Part shown: positions 1-8,500 of the stretch, in pieces
Layout of the letters: every line of letters begins with the position of its first letter
How positions within the stretch are numbered: the first letter of the stretch is position 1
Origin: Ruminococcus flavefaciens ND2009
GTDB taxonomy: Bacteria > Bacillota > Clostridia > Oscillospirales > Ruminococcaceae
Length of the DNA stretch: 64,000 nt
Direction of reading: 5' to 3'
NCBI RefSeq assembly: GCF_000621785.1
Contig: NZ_JHXI01000007.1
Coordinates: 62,001-126,000, forward strand
Notes under the pieces: model-generated
Database searches by the model: none
Told to the model about the DNA's origin: nothing
The model's input: only the letters and a program-made list of their open reading frames with translations
Position numbers and translations under genes: made by a program

Positions 1-284
1 CAAATGACCGCATAACCGATGCAAATATCCCGAAGGGAATGTACTGCTATCATCTGCGCCATAACGATGACGGAGAATTCTTTGCTATTGAAAAAAATGT
101 TTCAGTAAATCATGCAGGTTCTATCGTTACGAAGGAACCCATTGATCTCAAGAATAAGGGATATATTGTGCTTGACGAGGACAGTAGTCCTAACTTCCTC
201 GGTGAAACTATGTCCCTGTATATGTTCAGGGATTATGATCCCGGGCAGACCGAGGAACTGAGCATGGGAATGCAGGAGGTGTGA
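1..284 (+). CDS. C-terminal end of a polyvalent protein, LPD28-like domain (5' truncated by window)
   Basis: Only the last 93 residues are in the window: the frame is open from base 3, so the ATG at 39 is internal and not the start. The visible part (IPKGMYCYHLRHNDDG, then VNHAGSIVTKEPI) resembles LPD28, one of the large-polyvalent-protein associated domains of conjugative elements and phages. Such proteins have been proposed to enter the recipient together with the DNA. The protein ends in EELSMGMQEV, a tail of the type shared by several other proteins of this element. The next gene starts one base after the stop, so the two are probably translationally coupled. The domain call rests on recalled family consensus. 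Confidence 0.7.
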   Translation, partial: NDRITDANIPKGMYCYHLRHNDDGEFFAIEKNVSVNHAGSIVTKEPIDLKNKGYIVLDEDSSPNFLGETMSLYMFRDYDPGQTEELSMGMQEV

Positions 285-285
285 T

Positions 286-1281
286 ATGGACGAGAAAAGA
301 AAAGTAACGCAGGAAGAGCTCGATAACATCTGCATACTGCATAATAAGTTCATCGAGGACGAGGACGGCGGTATACATGCCGTCTTCGAGAACTGCTCTT
401 TTGAGAGATTATCATTTAAGGGGAAACAGTTCAACAGTGCTGCGTTCAGAAACTGCGAATTCAAGCTCTGTGATATGACAGATACAGGTATGTGCTTCGC
501 CGAGCTTAATAATGTGAAGTTCAGCGGCTGTGACTGTAATATGTTCACAGCAGAGGAAGCAGCATTCAGGAATGTTGCATTCGACAAGTGCGACCTTAAA
601 TCTGCTGTTTTTACCCATAGTTCGCTGAGAAATATCGCATTCGATAAATGTGAGACTGACGGCATGAGTATGCAGAACTGCTATGAGCTCCCCGAAGCAG
701 AGGTCATAAGGGTATCTCTGGAAGACCTGCGGAAGATGAAAGACAAGGAAGGAATTATCCTTCAGGGCTGCGGCGGAGATCTTCAGGAATGGGCTGACGG
801 TATTAACTCAGCACTTATCGATACAGATATCCTGAGATCACCGTTCGACAGGCTCTATGTTTTTGAGAACGAAGGTCATACAAATATCATGTTCCCATTT
901 GATGATGTTGAGCTTGACATCGGTAAGCTGGCAACGTGGCGTTTGCAGACTCATGAGCAGTTCGGCGGCACATGGCTCTCAGACTATGTCCCCAACAGGC
1001 TTGGCGGTTTTATTGAGGAACAGCCTGCACAGGAGCAGAAAAAGCCCGACTGTCCGCTTATCGGCGAAGATTCAAACATTTTTAACCTCATGGGAATAGC
1101 TTCAAAAACTCTCAAGAGGAACGGCATGGCTGACCAGGCAAAGGAAATGTGTGAACGCATCACATCATCGGGCGACTACAATAAGGCTCTCTGCATTATC
1201 GGAGAATATGTCAATATTACGTCAGTTGATGACGATATGGAAGAAAACGAGGACGAAGAAATGGAGGTAACTATGAACTGA
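286..1281 (+). CDS. Pentapeptide-repeat protein with polyvalent-type C-terminal domains
   Basis: 331 residues. Residues about 35-130 form degenerate pentapeptide repeats (units such as AFRNC, AFDKC, NVKFSGC), expected to fold as a right-handed beta helix. The middle (about 145-245, with LATWRLQTHEQFGGTWLSDY) and a C-terminal helical part (about 260-315, with FNLMGIASKTLKRNGMA) resemble modules seen in cargo proteins of Firmicutes conjugative elements; I cannot name them with certainty. Pentapeptide proteins in other settings mimic DNA and protect gyrase, which is only an inference here. The C-terminus is strongly acidic and ends EEMEVTMN, the tail type shared across this element. It follows the LPD28 gene by one base. 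Confidence 0.65.
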   Translation: MDEKRKVTQEELDNICILHNKFIEDEDGGIHAVFENCSFERLSFKGKQFNSAAFRNCEFKLCDMTDTGMCFAELNNVKFSGCDCNMFTAEEAAFRNVAFDKCDLKSAVFTHSSLRNIAFDKCETDGMSMQNCYELPEAEVIRVSLEDLRKMKDKEGIILQGCGGDLQEWADGINSALIDTDILRSPFDRLYVFENEGHTNIMFPFDDVELDIGKLATWRLQTHEQFGGTWLSDYVPNRLGGFIEEQPAQEQKKPDCPLIGEDSNIFNLMGIASKTLKRNGMADQAKEMCERITSSGDYNKALCIIGEYVNITSVDDDMEENEDEEMEVTMN

Positions 1282-1299
1282 CCTCCGGAAAGGAGTATA

Positions 1300-2343
1300 A
1301 TGCGAGGCATTTTGACCACAGGGTGCGAACCTCCGATACCGTGGATCGGCGGTAAAACGATTCTTCTTCCCGTAATTAAGCGGATAATACCTGAGAGAAA
1401 AAACAAATTTCTCGATGTTTTCGGCGGCGGAGGCTCGGTTTCGCTTTCAGGGAGGTACGCACCTTTACAGATATACAATGACTACAATCCGCACCTTGCA
1501 AACTTTATGAGGATCCTCAAATCACGATCCGAGGAACTCATAGACAAGCTGACAGGTGCATATAACTCAGACGGTACGCTCAATGAAAACTTTGAGCGTA
1601 CCTTTTTTATAAATTCAAGAGACAGCTTCAACGCTTGCAGCAATGTTTTCCACAAGGGCGATACATGGGAAAAGCTGTTCGACGCTAACCTCAAAATACA
1701 GCTAAAAGCCGCAAGTCTTGCTGAAAAAGAACACGCATGGTCAATAGTATTGGATGCTTGGAGGTTGTATAAGGAACGTGAGAACGATCCCGAGCTTATA
1801 GACGCTGTACTTTTCTTCTACCTTATGAAATGCAGCTATTCCGCAACAGGAACAAGCTGGGCTTGTAAGGCAGTCAACCGAGAAAGTATGGTCAGACTTA
1901 TCAATGAGGCAAGTCGAATGATGCAGGGAATAACTGTAGAAAACAAGGACTGCATTGAACTCATAAAGCTCCATGATGATCCAAGCACTTTCGTTTATTG
2001 CGATCCGCCGTACTACATGGCAGAAGCGTTATATAACGGAGTACCGCTCTTCGGAGATGCAAAGCATATAGAGCTCCATGATACATTGTTGGAATGTAAG
2101 AGTGATGTTTTGCTTTCGTATAACGAGTGTCCGTTTATTGACGAGCTGTACAGTGAGAGCAAATGGTACAAGATGAGGCTTTCACGTCCGCACAGCATGG
2201 TACTGCACAGAGGCAGCGGAGCTGTCTATAACGAGTTTCTCATAGCAAACTATGATATCTATAAACTTTACAACGGTGACGGACAGCTCACATTTTTAGA
2301 GCTGTTTGATGACCTTAATGAAGAAGGGAGAATAATCTTATGA
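1300..2343 (+). CDS. D12-class (Dam-like) adenine-N6 DNA methyltransferase
   Basis: 347 residues. Motif I is seen as DVFGGGGSVS (AdoMet binding) and motif IV as DPPYY around residue 232, the order found in Dam-type N6-adenine methyltransferases. The N-terminal WIGGKTILLP matches the usual start of the D12 fold. A clear AAAGGAG lies just upstream of the ATG at 1300. No restriction endonuclease partner is nearby, so this is probably an orphan enzyme that marks the element's DNA against host restriction, in keeping with the ArdA-like gene further on. The stop overlaps the next start as ATGA. The C-terminus (NEEGRIIL) only weakly resembles the acidic/Met tail of its neighbours. Confidence 0.85.
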   Translation: MRGILTTGCEPPIPWIGGKTILLPVIKRIIPERKNKFLDVFGGGGSVSLSGRYAPLQIYNDYNPHLANFMRILKSRSEELIDKLTGAYNSDGTLNENFERTFFINSRDSFNACSNVFHKGDTWEKLFDANLKIQLKAASLAEKEHAWSIVLDAWRLYKERENDPELIDAVLFFYLMKCSYSATGTSWACKAVNRESMVRLINEASRMMQGITVENKDCIELIKLHDDPSTFVYCDPPYYMAEALYNGVPLFGDAKHIELHDTLLECKSDVLLSYNECPFIDELYSESKWYKMRLSRPHSMVLHRGSGAVYNEFLIANYDIYKLYNGDGQLTFLELFDDLNEEGRIIL

Positions 2344-2606
2344 TAAGAGTAATATCAACACAGGCTATAATGGCTAACGGAAAAACAACGTATACAGGAC
2401 TCTTCACAAGTGAAGGTATTCCTGCGGAAGTTGAGCTCGTCTGCGTAAACGGAAACGCCTGCTTATCGATAACTATACCCGAAGATGACGAAGAAGAATA
2501 CGTGGGCAGACCGCTTACAGAGGACGAGATCGAGGCAATATGCAGGAACTACGGAAACTGCGATGATTGTCCGCTCTATAATTACTGCGATGAGGAGATG
2601 ATGTGA
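2340..2606 (+). CDS. Small Cys-rich protein, unknown function
   Basis: 88 residues, starting within the stop of the methyltransferase gene (ATGA overlap). The N-terminal half looks like a small beta domain, followed by an acidic linker. The C-terminal part has four cysteines in the order CRNYGNCDDCPLYNYC, suggestive of a metal site. It ends DEEMM, a minimal form of the acidic/Met tail found on other cargo proteins here. I do not recognise the family. Position in an unbroken gene string between the methyltransferase and a DUF3849/YodL/DUF3846 protein supports it being real and co-translated. Confidence 0.6.
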   Translation: MIRVISTQAIMANGKTTYTGLFTSEGIPAEVELVCVNGNACLSITIPEDDEEEYVGRPLTEDEIEAICRNYGNCDDCPLYNYCDEEMM

Positions 2607-2607
2607 T

Positions 2608-3990
2608 ATGGTGCCAATATATAAGTATTCGGCAGAAACTGCAAGATATGAAAATGAGCTTACGGACTACCGTGAGAGCAAGAGGTGCAACATCAAGTGC
2701 AAGGAGGCTATCGAGGAAGCGATAAGAACACATTTCGATGGAATGCATCTTGATACAAGCTGTGTGCAGGATATCTTTGACGAGTTCGGATATGACCGCA
2801 CAATGTGTGTACTTGCGGCAACAGTTAAGAATAAGAGCTTCGACGGCAGGTTCTCGAGCATCAACAAGGGCTGGGCTCGCACAATTATCCCGTCACATCT
2901 TGATAAATACGAGTTCGATGAGTATGCGGTACAGTCACATCCGGCTGTACTTAACGGCTTTATCGACAGTGTAAGAGCTGAATATGAGGCTCTGGGACTT
3001 CTGTCTTCTGAGGAATGCCTCAAGGAAAGCTACAAAGAGGACTATACCAATAAGCTCCTTATTCTCCGTCCAGAGATACTCAACGATCAGTCCAGAAAGC
3101 CTGCATTCCAGTATTTCTATGCTGAGAACGGCTTCGGCTGTGATCCGAACAGTATAGGCAGAAAGGTATTCGGTACCTTCATTGCCGACGGAGAGAAGTC
3201 TCACTTCTCCAGAGGTGACTTCATTGGTATTGCAGACAAGGAAAAACTTCCTGAATGGGCATCAAAGCGCCTTGAAGCAATATCCGCTCCTAAAATGAAG
3301 ATCCGTATCTATCAGATCAATGCCGAAAAGGATATGAAGGATCTTGAATTCAGGGACTTCGACTTTGCAATGAGCAAAGGTGGCATAGATCCGGGCATTT
3401 ATCAGCAGGTCTACGGAGGCATTGCCTATGCTCATGATCTTGGAGAGCTATATATGCAGTGTAATACCGGTAACTCACCACTCGGTTTCTATGGCCATAC
3501 AATGTCTGTCAGCGATGTTATCGAGATTTGTGAAGGTAAAGACAGTGGCTTCTACTATGTTGACAGCTTTGGATTCAAGAGACTTGATGACTTCGATGTA
3601 TCTCAGACAGATCATGAAGACCTCATGAAGGTGGTCATTCTTGAAAATGACAGAGAGCCATACAAGGCTGAGATACGCAAGGATATCCATGCAATGCAGA
3701 GCATAGTCGGCGGTCTTATTGAGCCTGTATACTTCGAGGAAAACGGAGATGCACTTTGTTTCTGCAATGAAGAATTCCTGCTCAACGACTCTGCCCCAAA
3801 CAGAGTTATAGGCAATACCCTTATTCACGGTACTTGCTTTATCTGCGGCGACGGTTACAATGACGAAGGAGAGCGTGACTCCTGCACTCTGACCGACGAG
3901 CAGGTAGATAAGTATATACAGATGTTTCCACAGTCGGTGGTAGAGATATCGCCCGAGGAAGACATCGGAATGACAATGATAAGCTTTTAA
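2608..3990 (+). CDS. DUF3849 - YodL - DUF3846 fusion protein
   Basis: 460 residues with three recognisable parts. Residues about 1-120 match DUF3849 (CKEAIEEAI, then FDGMHL, then NKSFDGRFS). Residues about 230-330 match the YodL domain (IYQINAEKDMKDLEFRDFDF, then GHTMSVSDVIEI, then YYVDSFGF). Residues about 345-445 match DUF3846 (MQSIVGGLIEPVYF, then NRVIGNTLIHGTCFICG). These are recurring modules of polyvalent and accessory proteins in Gram-positive conjugative elements; no biochemical role is established to my knowledge. The protein ends EEDIGMTMISF, a clear copy of the shared acidic/Met tail. It starts one base after the upstream stop. Confidence 0.8.
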   Translation: MVPIYKYSAETARYENELTDYRESKRCNIKCKEAIEEAIRTHFDGMHLDTSCVQDIFDEFGYDRTMCVLAATVKNKSFDGRFSSINKGWARTIIPSHLDKYEFDEYAVQSHPAVLNGFIDSVRAEYEALGLLSSEECLKESYKEDYTNKLLILRPEILNDQSRKPAFQYFYAENGFGCDPNSIGRKVFGTFIADGEKSHFSRGDFIGIADKEKLPEWASKRLEAISAPKMKIRIYQINAEKDMKDLEFRDFDFAMSKGGIDPGIYQQVYGGIAYAHDLGELYMQCNTGNSPLGFYGHTMSVSDVIEICEGKDSGFYYVDSFGFKRLDDFDVSQTDHEDLMKVVILENDREPYKAEIRKDIHAMQSIVGGLIEPVYFEENGDALCFCNEEFLLNDSAPNRVIGNTLIHGTCFICGDGYNDEGERDSCTLTDEQVDKYIQMFPQSVVEISPEEDIGMTMISF

Positions 3991-4009
3991 TGCTGAAAGG
4001 AGAAGAATT

Positions 4010-4375
4010 ATGAAAGTAAACGCAAAGATCACTAAGATCATTGACAAGCCTGATTCATCTATCAAGGCATTCGCCAGCGTAACGCTGGACGGTTACTTTG
4101 CTGTACACGGCGTTAAGGTGTGTGAAGGCGAAAAGGGACTCTTCGTCTCTATGCCTTCTACATCTTACACCAACAGCAGCGGCGAGACAAAGTATCGTGA
4201 TACTTTTCACCCCATTACCAAGGGATCACGTGAGGCTCTGACTCAGGCTGTACTCGACAAGTACGACGAGGCACTTTCTCAGACTCAGGACGAAGGTATC
4301 GAGATACAGGATCTGCCCGAAGATGAAGACGAAGGTGAGGAACTTGACGAGCCTGAACCCGAAATGTCTATGTGA
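4010..4375 (+). CDS. spoVG: SpoVG-family regulator
   Basis: 121 residues. The first 85 match SpoVG: VNAKITKI, AFASVTLDGYFAVHGVKV, KGLFVSMPS and YRDTFHPIT are the typical blocks. SpoVG proteins are small nucleic-acid-binding regulators of septation and virulence genes in Firmicutes. A copy inside a conjugative element may act on the element's own or the recipient's genes, which is inference. After the SpoVG fold comes a strongly acidic extension ending PEMSM, which chromosomal SpoVG does not normally have in this form and which resembles the tails of neighbouring element proteins. AAAGGAG lies 8 bases before the ATG. Confidence 0.85.
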   Translation: MKVNAKITKIIDKPDSSIKAFASVTLDGYFAVHGVKVCEGEKGLFVSMPSTSYTNSSGETKYRDTFHPITKGSREALTQAVLDKYDEALSQTQDEGIEIQDLPEDEDEGEELDEPEPEMSM

Positions 4376-4434
4376 ACATTGTCGGAAATCGGTCGGTGCG
4401 TATAGGTGAAAAAGTAGAAAAATCAACTTAGGTA

Positions 4435-4463
4435 TGGATTTTTGAAATGTGGTGTGGTATAGT
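4435..4463 (+). promoter_or_regulatory. Candidate extended -10 promoter for the lipoprotein gene
   Basis: TATAGT at 4458-4463 is preceded by TGG (extended -10), with a weak TGGATT 17 bases upstream at 4435-4440. The sequence around the -10 resembles that of the better promoter at 19752-19780. It lies in the only sizeable gap between spoVG and the lipoprotein gene. Confidence 0.4.
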
Positions 4464-4487
4464 GGAAGCTGAAAGAAGGTGGAAACT

Positions 4488-5465
4488 GTGAAAAAGATCA
4501 TCTCTATCATGCTCATATCCGCTATACTCACAGGCTGTGGTCGTATTTCGGAAGATAAGCCGTATGTCGCAGAGGAAACCACGACGGTTAGTCAGAATTC
4601 GGAAGACACAGCGGTAACAACAGCCTCAGATGCGACTATAATGACTACTTCGGCAGTAACAGTTACGAATGAGACCGCAATGAAGAATAGCTCACAGTCG
4701 GTAACTGATAAGACTGCCGCAGAGACAACCACAGCAGCCGCAAATACAGATATTCAGCCTAACAAGGGAAACAAACAATCCCAAAGCTCACAGGATAATA
4801 GTGCTTCAGAGGTTAAGAAGTCCGAAAGCAAAACTACAACAGCAGTTCAGACTTCGCCTCAGAAAGTAACGACAGCTCCTGTGGTTAAAGAGAATAAGAC
4901 TACGACAACTACACGCACATCTCCTCCGGTGGTCACTACTGCTGTGCCAGTAGTGACTCAGCCGCCCAAGCAGACCGAACCGCCTGCACCAAAACAGCAG
5001 GTGCTTGACTATGACAGGCTCAATGACCAGATGCAGACCTTCATCGACGGCTATGACATAGATTATGACTGGCTGTACGAAAAGGGAAAAAATCTGAGCC
5101 ATGACGGTACCGACTACGGCAAAGCTGTAGCGATATGTAATGAAGCCGAGAGCATGGGCGGTGTGAACTGCATAAATTATGCTATAAACGCATACTTCAT
5201 GGCACAAGGTGCAGGACTGGAATGCTATATAGCCAGATCATCAAAATACGATTGGTATGGTCATGTAGCCAATATAATCAAACTTGACGGTAAATGGTAC
5301 TATATGGAGCCTATGGGCGACATTGTGGGATCACCGAACACATTTGCAGAAGGAGGTATAGCTGACGATGGTTCAGTAATAACCTATCCTGACGGTCTGG
5401 ATATAGTCACAGATATCTATGACAACAGGATAAATGTAACGATTGCAAACGAATGGTATCAATAA
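4488..5465 (+). CDS. Lipoprotein with transglutaminase-like domain
   Basis: 325 residues with GTG start at 4488, chosen because AGGTGG sits 6 bases upstream and translation gives a clean lipoprotein signal (MKKIISIMLISAILTGCG). An earlier in-frame GTG at 4479 overlaps that site. After the lipid-anchored Cys comes a Thr/Pro/Ser-rich linker of about 150 residues that would span the wall. The C-terminal domain has a possible papain-like/transglutaminase core: Cys in GGVNCINYA, His in WYGHVANII, and KWYYMEP where the third residue would be. The acidic residue is Glu instead of Asp, so activity is uncertain. It may modify or crosslink surface proteins such as the adjacent adhesin; that is inference from position. 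Confidence 0.65.
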   Translation: MKKIISIMLISAILTGCGRISEDKPYVAEETTTVSQNSEDTAVTTASDATIMTTSAVTVTNETAMKNSSQSVTDKTAAETTTAAANTDIQPNKGNKQSQSSQDNSASEVKKSESKTTTAVQTSPQKVTTAPVVKENKTTTTTRTSPPVVTTAVPVVTQPPKQTEPPAPKQQVLDYDRLNDQMQTFIDGYDIDYDWLYEKGKNLSHDGTDYGKAVAICNEAESMGGVNCINYAINAYFMAQGAGLECYIARSSKYDWYGHVANIIKLDGKWYYMEPMGDIVGSPNTFAEGGIADDGSVITYPDGLDIVTDIYDNRINVTIANEWYQ

Positions 5466-5473
5466 AAAACGCA

Positions 5474-5500
5474 GGGAGCTGATAACATCAGCTCCCATTT
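5474..5500 (+). terminator. Rho-independent terminator after the lipoprotein gene
   Basis: A perfect 9-bp stem, GGGAGCTGA / TCAGCTCCC (5474-5482 with 5488-5496), has a 5-base loop and is followed by a short T-rich stretch. It separates the lipoprotein gene from the adhesin gene. Confidence 0.7.
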
Positions 5501-5525
5501 CTATTTATGAAAGGAAAATGAATAT

Positions 5526-8500
5526 ATGACAAAGAATAATACAAGAAACCATAAGGGTTTCATGAAGAAGCTGAGTGCAGGGCTTATGGCAAGTCTCTGC
5601 GCTCTTTCTGTTATCGGAAGCTCGGTAACAAATATCGGCATTACTGCAAGTGCAGCTATGACAACTGAGAATACAGCTTTCCCCTCTGCTGATGCGGTCA
5701 TCGCTCAGGCAGCAACACTTCTCGGCTCCCCCTACGGCTGGGGATTCAAAGGATATACAGGTGTATATTATCAGGACAGCTATTCTCCGCTTTCCCTTGA
5801 CTATGTCAGACAGCAGGGCGTTGACTGCTCAGGTCTTCTGTACTACACACTGACACATCTGGGCTACAGCACAAGCGGATTTTCATGGAACAATCCTGTT
5901 CCTGTGGATACTCCGCACTGGCTGTCAGTGAATGATAACTGCACGATTACCTATAACGGCGTTACTTCCAAAATCGATGTAGAAAAGGCAAACATCCCCT
6001 ACACAGAGCGTCCCTATTGGGAGTGTGCAGACGGTTCAACTATCACTCCCGGTTCTATGGTCATTGCCGATAATCTCAACGGCGAGGACCACTCCTGGAT
6101 CTACATGGGCGAATTCAATAACCGTAACGAGGTCATCAGCTACCTCAAATCCATCGGCGTAAATGAGAGCTACATCAACAGCAATACAGTTGGTGACGGC
6201 AGCGGTGACGGCGGTACTCACTGGCGTATTGAGTCAAACGGCTCCAACGGCTGTGTTATTAATAACCGCACTGACGGTAAGAAAGCCACTGCAATGAATA
6301 TGTATGCCTTCCGTGTTACTCAGAACGAGGTGGAATTCTCGGTGACAAAGCTGGATAAGGATACTCAGATGGTTATTGGCAAGAGTCCTGTTGACAACTC
6401 CTCCGCAGTGTACGGAGTATACAAGGATAAGGAGTGTAAGACAAAGGTCGGTGAGATCACTATCGGCGATAAAGGAAAAGGAACTATCAAGCTTCCAAAC
6501 GGAACCTATTATGCTAAAGAGATAAAGGCTCCGACTGGATATGACATTGATGCTACCGTATACACACTTGCATCGGGAAAGTCAGTCACAGTAAATGAAA
6601 CACGTACTTCTGGTAAGATCGTTGTCAACAAGACTGCCGAAGACGGTATTGTCGGTGACAGAGAGTTTAAGGTTACAGGATCAAATGGCAAGACCGTAAC
6701 TAAGAAAACAAATGGCAATGGTGTTGCTGAGTTTTCTGGACTTGATGTATATGATCTTACAAACGGAAAGCCTGTAACTTACAACGTATCTGAGATCAAT
6801 GTAGACAACCGCTATGAGACTCCAAAGGCTCAGGACATTACCCTCACAAGCGGCAATGCTGATCTGACAGTAGCTGTTGATTTTGAAAATACGCTGAAAA
6901 AGGGCAATATCAAGATCAATAAGCAGTCCGAGGACAATCAGAACGGCGACAGGACATTCACTATCACAGGCGGCGGTGAGACTTATACTCTGACAACAGC
7001 CAATGACGGTACGGCTATCCTTGCAAGTATTCCCGTTTATGACAGCAGCAACCAGCCCATCACCTATACCATCAGCGAGAAGGATGTTCCCGTGAGATAT
7101 GTAGTTCCTGCTGACCAGACCGTTACCCTTACAGCAGATGCTACAGTGGATGTTAAGTTCGAGAATAAGCTGAAAAAGTTCACAGCAGAGATTACAAAGA
7201 AGGACAGCGAGAACATCTCTGCACAGGGCGATGCTACTCTTGCAGGTGCAACTTACGGGCTTTATCATGACGGTAACCGTGTAGCAACTTACACCACCGA
7301 TGAGAACGGACACTTCGTTACAGATGAGTTCGTATGCGGAAACTATACTCTTCAGGAGCTTACTCCGTCACAGGGATATCAGCTCAATGACGAGATCTAC
7401 AAGGTAGGTGCCGAGCCTCAGAACTACAAGGTAGAAGTAAATCCTATCGCCCTTGATGTTACAGAGGACGTAGTAAAGGGCAAGGTATCTATCATCAAGC
7501 ACAGCGATGACGGTACAACAGGAATCGAGACTCCCGAGGACGGTGCTGAGTTTGAGGTTTACCTCAAGAATGCAGGCAGCTATGAGGACGCAAAGGAAAC
7601 TGAGCGTGACTATCTCATTACAGACGAAAACGGCTTTGCAGAGACAAAGGAACTCCCTTACGGAACATACACTGTTCACCAGACTACAGGCTGGAAGAAC
7701 ACAGAATTCGTTGAGGACTTCGACGTTATCGTCGACGAAAACGGTAAGACCTATCCATATATAATCAACGACGCTGTTATCACAGCAAATATCCGCATCG
7801 TGAAGAAGGATGCTGAGAGCGGCAAGGTTATCCCTGTATCAGGTATCGGCTTCAAGGTGTGGAGCGTTGACAATGAGAAGTACATTTCTCAGACAGTCAA
7901 CTATCCTGTTGAAGAAACTATCGACACATTCTATACAAACGAAACAGGCACCCTTATGCTCCCCGGTGAGCTTGCATACGGTAATTATGAGCTTCACGAA
8001 GTAAAGGCTCCCACAGGATACTTCCTCAACGAAGAACCTGTACCTTTCACAGTTGACGGAACAGAAAAGACTGTTGAGGTCGAGAAGTTCGATACTGCTC
8101 AGAAAGGCAGGATCTCAGTAAGCAAGCGTGGCGAGATCTTCAAGACAGTACAGGCTATCGGTCCTGCTATCCATACAAATGAAGACGGCGAAATAGAAAC
8201 AGCAGGCTTTACAACCTATACACCCGTTTTTGAGGAAAGTGGGCTTGGCGGAGCTGAGTTCGAAGTTATCGCAGCCGAGGACATTTACACAGCAGACGGA
8301 ACACTCAGAGCATCTGCCGGTGAGGTAGTTGCTGACATTATCACAGACAAGGACGGAAATGCTTTAACTGAGCCTCTCTACCTCGGCAAGTATGTTGTCA
8401 AGGAGAAAACTGCTCCCTATGGCTATGTACTCAATAAAGAGGCAAAGGAAGTTGAGCTCACCTACGCAGGACAGGAGGTTTCTATCACAGACGCTGTTAA

